Origin: Erinaceus europaeus
Lineage: Eukaryota > Chordata > Mammalia > Eulipotyphla > Erinaceidae
Length of the DNA stretch: 64,000 nt
Direction of reading: 5' to 3'
Assembly: GCF_950295315.1 (NCBI RefSeq)
Contig: NC_080171.1
Location: 114,819,064 to 114,883,063, forward strand
Shown: positions 10,447 to 20,994 of the stretch, in pieces
Layout: each line of letters starts with the position of its first letter
Position numbering within the stretch: position 1 is the first letter of the stretch
Translations under genes and position numbers: made by a program
The notes under the pieces: generated by a model
What the model was told of the DNA's origin: nothing
What the model saw: only the letters and a program-made list of their open reading frames with translations
Databases searched by the model: none

Positions 10447-11318
10447 ACAACATTTTTCTACTAGTGAAAACCTGCTCTACTAGAATAGAGTGAGGCTTGG
10501 GTCTACAGTCACATCCATTTAATCATGTCAGATGAATACTGTAAAAATGGTGAAATCTGTATGGAATCAAGGTTCAGCTGACTCCTCTCTCCAAGTATCC
10601 AAGAGAAAATGCAGCAGATCAGACTGAGTTAATATGGATAACAGAAGGCGCATAGACAGAATCAATGTTCCAGGAGGCACTGTTGGTGTTGATGGAAAGG
10701 GAGGGTTTCTGTCAAGCACAGATGATGGCAGTGGTGCCCGGGTGACCGACAGAGAGATGTGTTCCCGGTAGCCTCTCACTGAGGCCTTCAGACAGGGTGA
10801 TGTGCTATCTGATCCAGCTTGCTGACAACCTAGCAGCAGTTTTTCAAGGAGATGATATCTGCTTCCAAGGGGCTGCCTCTCACTCACCACGGATGGGCCA
10901 AATAGAGCAGGACAGGTCACTCTTCACACCAGTCAGCGGCCAAAAAGCTCCAGAGTGAAACAGTTACTGCCTAACCTCACAGGTCAGTCTCCTCTCACTA
11001 AAGGCAGGAATGGTCTGGGTGTACTTAGAAATCTAAGAAAGAGGGAGGGAAGAAAGGGCAGGTACTCCTCCTGACTCCACAGGTGGTCTGGTCAGCAGTC
11101 CTGTGGGAGGGGAAGCCTTCTAGGGAAGCCTTTGTCCTCCCTGCCTTCAACCCTCAGAGCTCTGCACTCTCCTCACACAGGGACCCCCACTCTCAGACTA
11201 GGGACCACTCTGCTCCTCACCATAGCTTCTCTGGGGTCAGAGGAGAGAGCTCGCAGGAGTCTGAAGTTTGTAGGCAGAGCAGAGGTAGATTCTCAGACAC
11301 TGCCAGGCCACAGAAAGC
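10447..11318. other. ASPN intron 1, unrecognised DNA
   Basis: No repeat recognised. The longest ORF is on the minus strand (10567-10920, 117 aa) and shows no domain that I can name. Confidence 0.45.
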
Positions 11319-11333
11319 TGAGGTGCATTTTTA

Positions 11334-11518
11334 AAAAATAGTTATTTTATTTATTTATTCCCTTTCGTTGCCCTTGTTGTTTTCTTGTTGTTATTATTCA
11401 TGTCGTCATTGTTGGATAGGACAGAGAGAAATGGAGAGAGGAGGGGAAGACAGAGAGGGGGAGAGAAAGATAGACACCTGCAGATCTGCTTCACCGCCTG
11501 TGAAGCGACACCCCTACA
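11334..11518 (-). mobile_element. SINE-A, 5'-truncated
   Basis: Reverse tail and body stop at GAAGCGACACCCCTACAG, lacking the tRNA-like head, yet flanked by CTGAGGTGCATT/CTGAGATACATT direct repeats. Confidence 0.88.
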
Positions 11519-11644
11519 GCTGAGATACATTCTTAAGTCCCCACACTGGATCTCTAACAGAGACCTTGTTATATATATATACTCATAAAATCTATGGCTT
11601 ACCTAGGTTGGTATTTCAGACATATTATGTATTTAAACACTTTT

Positions 11645-11818
11645 AATTTTAATTTATTTTTAATTTTTGCTGTCACCAGGGCTTCACCTCTGAGATGACT
11701 TTTTTCAGAGATAGAGTGAGCACAGAGCTTCCTTCACAGTGGTGGGGCCAGGCTTGAACCTTGGTTGTGTACATAACAAAGCAGCACACTATTCAAGTGA
11801 ACTATTTTACTAACCCTA
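11645..11818 (-). mobile_element. SINE-E
   Basis: Reverse copy: GGTGGGGCCAGGCTTGAACC B-box region and GTGAACTATTTTACTAACCC head complement. Confidence 0.7.
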
Positions 11819-11834
11819 ATAGGTTTCTGTGCTT

Positions 11835-12110
11835 TTTAATATTTATTTATTCATTCCCTTTTGTTACCCTTGTTTTGTTGTAGTTATTATTGCTGTTAGT
11901 ATTGATGTCGTCAACTGAACAGAAAGAAATGGAGAGAGGAAGGGAAGACAGAGACGGGGAGAGAAAGACAGACACCTGCAGACCTGCTTCACTGCTTGTG
12001 AAGCGACTCTCTTGCAGGTGGGGAGCCGGGGGCTCGAACCGGGAGCTTTACATCGGCCCTTGCGCTTTGTGCCACCTGCGCTTAACCCGCTGCGTTACAC
12101 CCCGATTCCC
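11835..12110 (-). mobile_element. SINE-A
   Basis: Reverse full copy ending ACCCCGATTCCC; first of three head-to-tail reverse elements. Confidence 0.88.
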
Positions 12111-12408
12111 TCTGTTTTTGTTTTTTTGGGTTTTTTTTGCCTCCAGGGTTATCGCTGGGGCTCGGTGCCTGCACCAGGAACCCACGGCTCCTAGAGGCCA
12201 TTTTTCCCATTTTGTTGTCCTTGTTGCTGCACAGGAGAGAGAAATCGAGCGAGGAGGGAGAGAAGAATGGAGCCTTCTTCTGCAGCCCTGCTTCATGGCT
12301 TGTGAAGTGACCCCCCCTGCAGGTGGGGAGCCAGGGGCTCGAGCCGGGATCCTTGCACTTGTCCTTCGCGCCATGGGCGCTTAACCTGCCGCTCTACCAT
12401 CCAGCCCC
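12111..12408 (-). mobile_element. SINE-A, long form with shortened middle
   Basis: GCCTCCAGGGTTATCGCTGG module, then a body with a changed middle (GCTGCACAGGAGAGAG), ending CCATCCAGCCCC. Confidence 0.85.
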
Positions 12409-12652
12409 TTTGTTTTTCCAAGGTTAGTGCTGGGGCTCAGTGCCAGCACTACTAATCCACAACTCTTAGGTGGCCATTTTTTTATTAGATAGGACAGAGA
12501 AAAATTGAGAAGGGAGGGTGAGAAGTGAGGTAGAAAGACACCTGCAGACCCTTTGTGAAGCATTCCCCACCTGCAGGGGCGGGCGGCTGGAACCCGGATC
12601 CTTGTACTTAAAGGCTTTGTACTGTTAATCCGGTGCACCACTGCCCAGCCCC
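12409..12652 (-). mobile_element. older long-form SINE (A/B-like)
   Basis: TCCAAGGTTAGTGCTGGGGC module and a diverged body ending CACTGCCCAGCCCC. Confidence 0.8.
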
Positions 12653-12892
12653 AATAGATTTTTTTAAGTTTAGCCTATGAACCTACACCCATATTTCTCA
12701 AAGCTAAATTTGGTCTATAGCTCAAAATTTCACCAAAACTCAACAGTTATATATTTTTTTAATTAAAATCTTCATATCCTTGAGCCATAGAGAGTGGGGC
12801 TAGGCCTCCAAACAGCCACTATTAACTGCAATAATGGAATCCAGCAACTTCCCCAGTGGGCACACTTTTGGGAGGACAATACATAGGAAACT

Positions 12893-13072
12893 TTTTTTTT
12901 TTTTTAATTTAAATTTTTAATTTAAGAAAGGATTAGTGAACAAAAGCATAAGGTAGGAGGGGTACAACTCCACACAATTCCCACCACCCAATCCCCATAA
13001 CCCACCCTCTCCCATGATAGCCTTCCCATTCTCTAGCCCTCTGGGAGCATGGACCCAGGGTCATTGAGGGAA
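12893..13072 (-). mobile_element. L1 3' end
   Basis: Poly-T then GGGGTACAACTCCACAC and CCCACCACCCAATCCCC, the reverse complement of the L1 end seen forward at 48290-48385. Confidence 0.75.
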
Positions 13073-13875
13073 ACTTTTACTGTACCAACCATCTAAGGCT
13101 ACAGGAGTAAGAGAACAGTCAGAAGTATCTGGAGAGCCCAAAAAAGAAAACTTTGTTGGCAGACATTATGTTTTTCAAAAACAACACAGTAACCTAAAAA
13201 ATATGCACTAGAGAAGGAAAAAGTATTTCTCCAACTATCATGCTTATTAGGTTTGAGTATTCTACTTCAAACTTTTAAAACGTGTACTTTTATAGATGTC
13301 TATTTCTGTTGGTCTCAGATGTAAAAGGAGGGTTACAAGCAGTGGCAGGAATTATGGTGAAGAATTTCACTTTTGGAGTTCTGAGGACTAGACATCTAGA
13401 TATTCCTTTAAACTGTCAGAGCCATGGTACACACAGATGGAACTATTTGTAGTTTAGCCTTATTAACAAACTTGGGCATTTCTTTTTTTAGTGCTTCCAT
13501 CACTGCACTTGATGTTCCAGTATTAGTTTTGACAACAGTCCCTCAGCCCTGTTCCTTTACCTGAGTAGCAACTTGGAGTGGTGGCTTTGGATTTTTAATT
13601 TGGAAGTGTGGGAAAGAGAGAGAGAGAGAGACTGACTAGAGAATACACTGCTCTGAGGAGTTCCCAGAGGTGCTGCACCTCACAGACTGGGCATCCTGAC
13701 CCTGTACCTGGAATCTGCATGTACTTGACAGATGTTCACTGAAAAAGTTCTGCAAACTCAAACAAAACCAGAGATGGGTCTAATTACAGTGTCAGCTCTC
13801 TTGTCAAAGTCAAACTAGGTTAGGAGAGTCTGTGGCCCTAGAAGAAGAACTGCAGTGGAAAAAAACAACAAAACA

Positions 13876-14010
13876 GGGTGGGGGTAGATAGCATAATGGT
13901 TATGCAAAGAGACTCTCATGGCCTGAGGCTCCAGGTTCTATCCCCTGCACCACCATAAGCTAGAGCAGAGCAGTGCTCTGGCAAAAACATTAAAACAAAC
14001 AAAAAACGAA
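13876..14010 (+). mobile_element. SINE-C
   Basis: GGTAGATAGCATAATGGTTATGC head, GAGCAGAGCAGTGCTC hairpin, (AAAC)n tail. Confidence 0.88.
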
Positions 14011-14204
14011 AAGAAAATAGCCAAATAAATTGGTACCAGGGACACGCTTTGATTCAGCTAAGGAACAAAAGTCGAATTAGCTAAGGAATGAGAATTTTGG
14101 AGGTCAAGGCCAAGCTGGAAGCCAAGTTTTAAGGAGATGGGCTCCACAAAGAAACCCACGGTCAAGAAATGTAGTGGATGAAATGATACTAAAAGTGAAT
14201 CCCC

Positions 14205-14355
14205 AGGGCCCAGGGCAAGAGTTCACTTGGTAGAAGGTCTGTCTTGTCATACATGGGGTCCAGGCATGAGATCCAGCACACAGGGGCCTTGGAGTTTGCT
14301 GTTGTGGTCTGTCTCTTGGTGTGTGTCTCTGTATTGCTCTGTGCATCTGAATAAA
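14205..14355 (+). mobile_element. SINE-E
   Basis: AAGAGTTCACTTGGTAGAAGG head region, tRNA-like middle and GTCTCT-rich 3' part. Confidence 0.6.
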
Positions 14356-14487
14356 AAAGCAGCCCAAGAGGTGTATAATTGCCAATGTGTCCTAGCTTGT
14401 CAAAAAAAAGTTAGAAAGAAAGAAAAAGAGAGAAGTTGGGAGGAAGGAAGGACCAGCAAGATAGCTTACTCAGGAGAGTGATTTTAT

Positions 14488-14620
14488 TCTTTTTGCTATC
14501 TTTTCAAATACATATATATATATATATATGCCAGTGATTTAATATTGATTTACAAAATTATAAGATAACAAGGGTATAATTCCACAGCTTTCCCACCATA
14601 AGACTTCTGTGTCCCCATTC
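14488..14620 (-). mobile_element. L1 3' end inside SINE-E
   Basis: (AT)n then GATTTAATATTGATTTAC and AAGGGTATAATTCCACAGC. GGAG(A/G)GTGATTTT lies on both sides as a TSD. Confidence 0.65.
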
Positions 14621-14634
14621 GGAGGGTGATTTTT

Positions 14635-14868
14635 TTATTTCATTTTATTATTTTTTTTATTCATTTATTTTTGGATAGATACAGAGAGAAATTGAGAGGA
14701 AGGGGGGTATAGAGAGGGAGAGAGTCAGAGAGACACCTGCAGCCCTACTTTACCACTCATGAAGCTTTCCCCCTGCAGGTGGGGACCAGGGGCTTGAATC
14801 CGGGTCCTTGTGCATGTAATGTGTGCGCTTAACTAGGTGTGCCACCACCTGCACCCTCCCCTTTTTTA
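14635..14868 (-). mobile_element. SINE-B
   Basis: Reverse copy: GGATAGATACAGAGAGAAATTG, CCCCCTGCAGGTGGGGACC, ending TGCCACCACCTGCACC. Confidence 0.88.
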
Positions 14869-15029
14869 AGCATGAGTAGGACCCTTCTTTGAGCCCAGAC
14901 CCCACTGCTGCATTAGGAGACACTTCAGTGGTGTGGTGACTTTCTCTCTTCTGCCTTTTTCATTCTATCTGAAAAAGTAGACCTGGAGCAGTAAAGCCCA
15001 GAAGCAGCTCTGGTAATGGCAAAAACAGT

Positions 15030-15162
15030 TTTTGCCCTCTCTCTTTTACCAGAGCAATAGTCAGCTCTGGCTTATGCTGGTGCGAGAATTGAACCTGGGA
15101 CTTCGGAGCCTCAGGCATGAGAGTCTCCTTGCATAACCATTATGCTATTTGCCTTACCCCAT
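15030..15162 (-). mobile_element. SINE-C
   Basis: Reverse: CCAGAGCAATAGTCAGCTCTGG and GCATAACCATTATGCTATTTG. Confidence 0.87.
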
Positions 15163-16297
15163 TTTTTGTTCTCTTTATACTTCCTGTAACCTCCCTTTTG
15201 CTTAGCATAGTACAATGTGGGTTATTACAGGGAATACTTATGTATGGAGCCAACCCATCCAGCTACCCTGTGGGCAATTTAGATTTTTAAGAATTAAGTA
15301 ATGTTAAAAAAGAATTACATAATGTTAATTATCTGGTTAATATCTGACAACAGTCAGAATATATAATAACCATCGTCTGGTAATTGAAGACATAGCATGT
15401 ATACGTGAATATTTTATTTAGGTGAATCAATTTATCTCTGACTGCTAAGTAGATAACTTGCACAGACGCTATAGTTGATTTCTGAGTTCTGGGAAATTAT
15501 AAACAGCTGGAATGAGTGAAGGATTTGTGGAGCCAGGTCTTGTTGAGGTTGGCCCAACTCTGCCTGTCTCTGAAGTCTTCTGGGCTCTGGTTCTCTCTGG
15601 TACTCAGGCCTCTGGGCAGACTAGCTGCACAGCTGGGTGGCCAAGTGAAGGAACATCTGGGTGACCTACTAGGACATAGTCCTCATCAAGAGGCATCTGT
15701 ATAGAGAAAACTGCATGCCATGACAAAGGGAAGACTGGGGAAAGTCTGTTTTAGATGATTTCACAGTGCTTTTAATTTTTGAACATTTCTAAGACTATGC
15801 CCTCCACAGGTAATGGCTACAAAGTATATTTTGTAAATAAACCTGTGAAAGTATCAGCCATGTGTTGGCAGCAAATCTATGCACAGAAGGATCTTGTGAA
15901 CATTTTTGTAAGAACTCCAAAAATATGTAACTAAAAACATACTCCACTCAAAAAAAAAAACTTAGAAGTCACTGAAAAGATGAGTAAGGAAGAGATCTGG
16001 ACATCAGATGGTTAGAATTAAGTATTAGACAATGGAGCAGATTAGGAGAAAAAAATCCAAAAGGCACTGTGGAAAAAGTGATCAGTTCTGAGAATGAAGC
16101 TTACAAGGGAACTGGGAGAGAGTGATCATTTCAAGAAAGCTTCCAGATGTTGTGCCAAGAGGATATTAAATATTTTACTCCGAAAGTGACACAGACATTC
16201 AAGCAACAAAAGAACTTTGTGACTAAGTCAGGCACGATAACCTATTTTTGTTTTTTAAAACATTTAATAGCTTCCTAAATATAAAAGTAGTTCTTAT
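15163..16297. other. ASPN intron 1, repeat-free stretch
   Basis: No SINE, L1 or gene recognised over about 1.1 kb. Confidence 0.5.
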
Positions 16298-16586
16298 TGG
16301 GAGTTGGGCAGTAGCACGGCGGGTTAAGCGTATGTGGGGCAAAGCACAAGGACTGGTGTAGTGATCCTGGTTCGAGCCCCCGGCTCTCCACCTGCAGGGG
16401 GGTCGCTTCATAAGCAGTGAAGCAGGTCTGCAGGTGCCTATCTTTCTCTCCCCCTCTCTGTCTTGCCCTCCTCTCTCCATTTCTCTTTGTCCTATCAAAC
16501 AATGATGACATCAATAACAACAATAATAACTACAACAATAAAACAACACGGGCAACAAAAGGGAATAAATAAATAAATATTTTTTT
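16298..16586 (+). mobile_element. SINE-A
   Basis: Perfect 16-bp TSD AAAAGTAGTTCTTATT (16282-16297 and 16587-16602), suggesting a fairly young insertion in ASPN intron 1. Confidence 0.94.
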
Positions 16587-17168
16587 AAAAGTAGTTCTTA
16601 TTGCTCAATATAAAAATTAAATAAAAATGAAATACATGTTATTCATGGTACTACAAGCCAGGGGTTATCATCAAGTATGTGTATTTTCCCCAAGATCCAA
16701 AGTAGAATGTTTCCACTTGGTATGATTTAGTGAGTTATTTGCGGGGACCCAGGAATACTGAATTATTTTCTCATATGAACCTGTGGTCATAGTGTTCCCA
16801 GACTTCCAAAAATAATCTACCAAATCATACTAAATAGAAACATCTTACTTATAGGTAGCAGGAGAAACCTGTATATTCGTCCTGTGCTTTTTCCTTTCTT
16901 GTTTGTTTGTAAGTATACTGTGAGTGCAATTTTCACATTTGCTTTTTCATTTTAGAAACATCATATTTTAAAATACCTTTGCAAACACTTCGCAGGATCC
17001 AATGCATTTCAAGTATTTTGAGAAATATGCCTTTATCATTTCTCTTTAACAAATTAGTACTATAACTATTTTTCTGCTAATTTAAATTAATCTGTGATGA
17101 ACATCTTTATGACTATTAGATTCATGACACTAGATTTCAGAAAGCAGACTGACAGGGTAAAAAGATAT

Positions 17169-17517
17169 ATATATATTTTTTCCTCCAGGGTTATTGCTGG
17201 GCTCACCATGAATCCACCGCTCCTGGAGGCCATTTTTCCCCCTTTTTGTTGCCCTAGTTGTTGCAGCCTCGTTGTGGTTATTATTATTGCCATTGTTGAC
17301 GTTGCTTTGTTGTTGGATAGGACAGAGAGAAATGGAGAGAGGAGGGGAAGATAGAGAGAGAGGGGAGAGAAAGATAGACACTTGCAGACCTGCTTCACCG
17401 CCCGTGAAGCGACTCCCCTGCAGGTGGGAAGCTGGGGGCTCGAACCGGGATCCTTATGCCGGTCCCTGCGCTTTGCGCCACGTGCGCTTAACCCACTGCA
17501 CCACCGCCCGACTCCCT
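17169..17517 (-). mobile_element. SINE-A, long form
   Basis: CCTCCAGGGTTATTGCTGG module then full body. AAAAAGATAT flanks both ends. It lies 190 bp upstream of ASPN exon 2. Confidence 0.92.
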
Positions 17518-17706
17518 AAAAAGATATTTTTATGGCTTCCAAGATGTATTGCTAAATTACCATTCAAAAACTTTCTGTAAGCTTAATGTCACCTAAGCAG
17601 TGGATAAGAATGTCTCTTTACTGTACTCTGATTAGCTTTAAGAAATGCATAGACACAGGAATTCTGCTGACCTAGATGCTAATTTAATCTCCAAATGTCT
17701 CCTTAG

Positions 17707-18000
17707 TCCTAGACAGGTGTTGGACGCAAGACAGCATGAAGGGATCTGTGCTCCTACTGTTCCTGGCTTTGTGTGCCGCCAAACCCTCCTTTCGTCCTTC
17801 GTACATGACACTCAAGAACATGATGTTGAAGGACATGGAAGATGCAGATGATGATGATGGTGATGATGATGACACTGATTCTGAAAACTCTCTTTTTCCA
17901 ACGAGAGAGCCAGTGAACCCCTTTTTCCCATTCGACCTGTTTCCAACATGTCCATTTGGATGTCAGTGCTACTCAAGAGTTGTACACTGTTCTGACCTAG
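17707..18000 (+). CDS. ASPN: ASPN exon 2 (5' UTR end, start codon, signal peptide, Asp stretch, Cys cluster)
   Basis: Acceptor TCTCCTTAG at 17705-17706; donor GTAAGC at 18001. Coding begins at 17736 and supplies residues 1-88 plus the first base of codon 89 (phase 1). It carries the signal peptide, the Asp-rich stretch (GAT/GAC codons at about 17832-17879) and all four N-terminal cysteines. Confidence 0.94.
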
Positions 18001-20936
18001 GTAAGCACAGAAGTCGACTGGTTTTGAAAAATAGTATCCCTTTAATGAAATCAAAAGGATAGAGAAAGTACTCACTGTAATTTCAAAATAATTTTTCATT
18101 TAGACTTTCGAAGAATTTAACAAACTCCAAAGGACTTTCAAACATTTTTCCCACTTTACCACCACCAGGATTGCTGCTGGGGCCCCGTGCAAATACTATG
18201 AATCCACTGCTCCTTGCAGCCTTATTTATTTTTTTAATTCCTATTTCATTTGATAAAACACAAAGACACTGAGAGGTGAGGTGGTGGTAGAGAGGGAGAG
18301 AGAAAGACTACTGCAGACCTACTTTAACACTCAAAAAGCATCCCCCCTATGCAGGGGGGGGGGAATCTACTATATATTGATGAACTTTTTTTTTTTTTTT
18401 TTTTTTATCAGAGCACTGCTCTGCTTTGGCTTATGGTGGTGTGAGGGATTGAACCCGGGACTTTGGAGCCTCAAGCATGAGAGTCTCTTTGCATAACCAT
18501 TATGCTCTCTAACCCCACCCTGAACATTTTTAACAAATGCACATTTCTATTGTGTCAGTAATCTCCTATTCAACAAATAACATGTATACAACATGTCTGT
18601 TTATTTCTCAGGTTTGTCCTCCATCCCCAGCAACATTCCCATGGACACTCGAATGATTGACCTTCAAAACAATAAGATTAAGGAGATTAAAGAAAAGGAT
18701 TTTAAAGGACTCACTTCACTTTATGTAAGAACACATATTCACATTTTCAAACATTTAAGTGGAATTAGCACCACAGCTAGAATTATTATTAAGTGTATGT
18801 AAACAAATGTCACTTTTCCTTATGTGAAAAATGGGAAAATCTTTCCTATTCAAAATTGCCCTAGCTCATGGAAAATTATAGGTTAACTCAATTATAATTC
18901 AATTCAACCAATTAGTCTGTTAGTTCAAAGTTGCTCTTTTTTTTTAAAGAATTGGAGACAGGAAGGGAAGACAGAGAGGGGGAAAGAAAGATAGACACCT
19001 GCAGACCTGCTTCACCGCTGTGCTACTGCCCGACTCCCTAGTTACAGGTTTTTTAGTTGAAAGGCTGCAGGCTCAGAATGTAAGGAAGTGAATTTATGAT
19101 CTATTTAGTTTCCACAGTAAAATGAAGACAACTATGATTGATCATAAGAATTTATCATTATGCAGTGTGAGAAAGCCTATACCCAAATCTGTTGCCACAA
19201 GACACCAAAATCTCTCATAGCAAGTAGTATATTCAATACATTCAACTGACAAATGTATTACTAGCACAGCTTCATTTCTGTACTGTGTGCTTAGCCTGCT
19301 GCACCTCCACCAGGCCCTTTAGCTTGGTCTTTAAAGACCTTCCCCCAAAAAAGGGGAGGGGCCAGGCGGTAGCGCAGAGGGCTAAGCGCACATGGCACAA
19401 AAGCACAAGGATGTAAGGATCCTGGTTTGAGCTCCCCCCCATCCCCCACCGCTCCCCACCTGCAAGGGGGGTCGCTTCACAAGCGGTGAAGCAGGTCTGC
19501 AGGTGTCTGTCTTTCTCTCCCCCTGTCTTCCCCTCCTCTCTCCATTTCTCTCTGTCCTATCCAACAACAACAATAACAACAACAATGATAAACAACAAGG
19601 GCAACAAAAGGGAAAAAATAGCCTCCAGGAGCAGTGGATTTGTAGTGCAGGCACCCTAGAGGCAAAAATAATAATAATAATAATAACCCCCACAAAATAC
19701 CCTATTATCTTAATTAACATACTCTTAGTTTTCCATGGTTTAAATAATTCTAATTTCTGTAAACTACATCTTGAGGCTCTAGACTTTAGCAAGTAAGATT
19801 TCTAATTTAGTTTGGTATTGGCTTGGGTCCCTCCCGTCTTCTGGCTTGGCTAAGGCTAAGCAGTATTGTCCAAGGTGGCATTTAACTGGGGTGGTAAATC
19901 AGAACTGCTCTTTCAAGCCGTATTCTGAATTCCTTTTATGCTGAAGCCTCCTCCACTGGGGAGGTTAGAGAAAACAGAGGAAAAGGCAGAGACACCATAG
20001 CACATCAGTCTCTTCTTGTCAGCATACAGACAGTTTTTTTTACAATATCTGAGAAATCTGGAGCCACACCTACCTGCCCAATATCCTCAGGTCCCAGCAG
20101 GCATGGAAAGGAAAAAATGAGTCCCACTATGCAAAGAGCTATCGACCTGTCTGCTGGATGAGCAAGGATACTCATACAAGGCACATTCGAGGCACCCTGA
20201 GGGATGCTATTTTTAGGTTCTCTTACTCAATCCTCATGCCCACACTGTCTGGCAAGGGGGTGGTGCTTGGAAGGAGATCAGATCTCCTACCTGCAGAACC
20301 ATGCTCGCTCTTATTATACTATCAACAGGTGGGGTTACTGGGGACTTGACTGCTACCTTCTCTTTCTAGTGTGATAGGCTGAAGGCACGGATTTGGGAAG
20401 ATTCTACATGTAACAGAATTTTCATGTTTAAGTAGAGGAGTGGGTGGGAGAATCAGTATCTTAGAATTGAGATCTCAGTTAAATACTGAAACAACAATGC
20501 AATGGAATGCACCAAGGATCCACCTCATCTAATCCACTACTCTGAGACCACAGAAGTGTCTGGAAAATGGAAAACCCAACCTTCTACTTTTTCCCCTGAG
20601 GAAGAGAGGGAAAGAGTATGTGAGAAAGGAGAGGGAGTGAAAGAAAAAGAGATACCACAGTGCTGTCCCATCACCCATGGTGGTCCCAGGTCCCATGTGG
20701 TGCTGGAACTCAGACTCAGGGCCTCATGTAGGAGCAGCTTTGTGCTCCAAATCCCTACAGCAGTTTTTAAAAGCACATTTAAACATGCATGATACAGATT
20801 TCCAAACATGTTCCTAATTATATTATCTTATGTAGCAGCCATCTTTTTAAAATATCTTATAAATTCTCTAAATCATGCCTTTAGGCTTAGTGGCTTTTAC
20901 ACAAAGGACAGCATAGCACTAGAGGGTATGAGATCA

Positions 20937-20994
<58 letters not shown>

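Larger units (their letters stand above)
14450..14980 (+). mobile_element. SINE-E interrupted by an L1 end and a SINE-B
   Basis: The head GACCAGCAAGATAGCTTACTC (14450-14487) and the body from AAGCATGAGTAGGACCC (14869) to about 14980 belong together. The gap holds an L1 tail and a reverse SINE-B. Confidence 0.65.

Noticed and set aside
11890..12384. 164-aa plus-strand ORF and dozens of ORFs reading like [20 protein letters not shown]
   Set aside because: They are translations of the antisense SINE-A body, repeated with the same frames at many sites; not genes.
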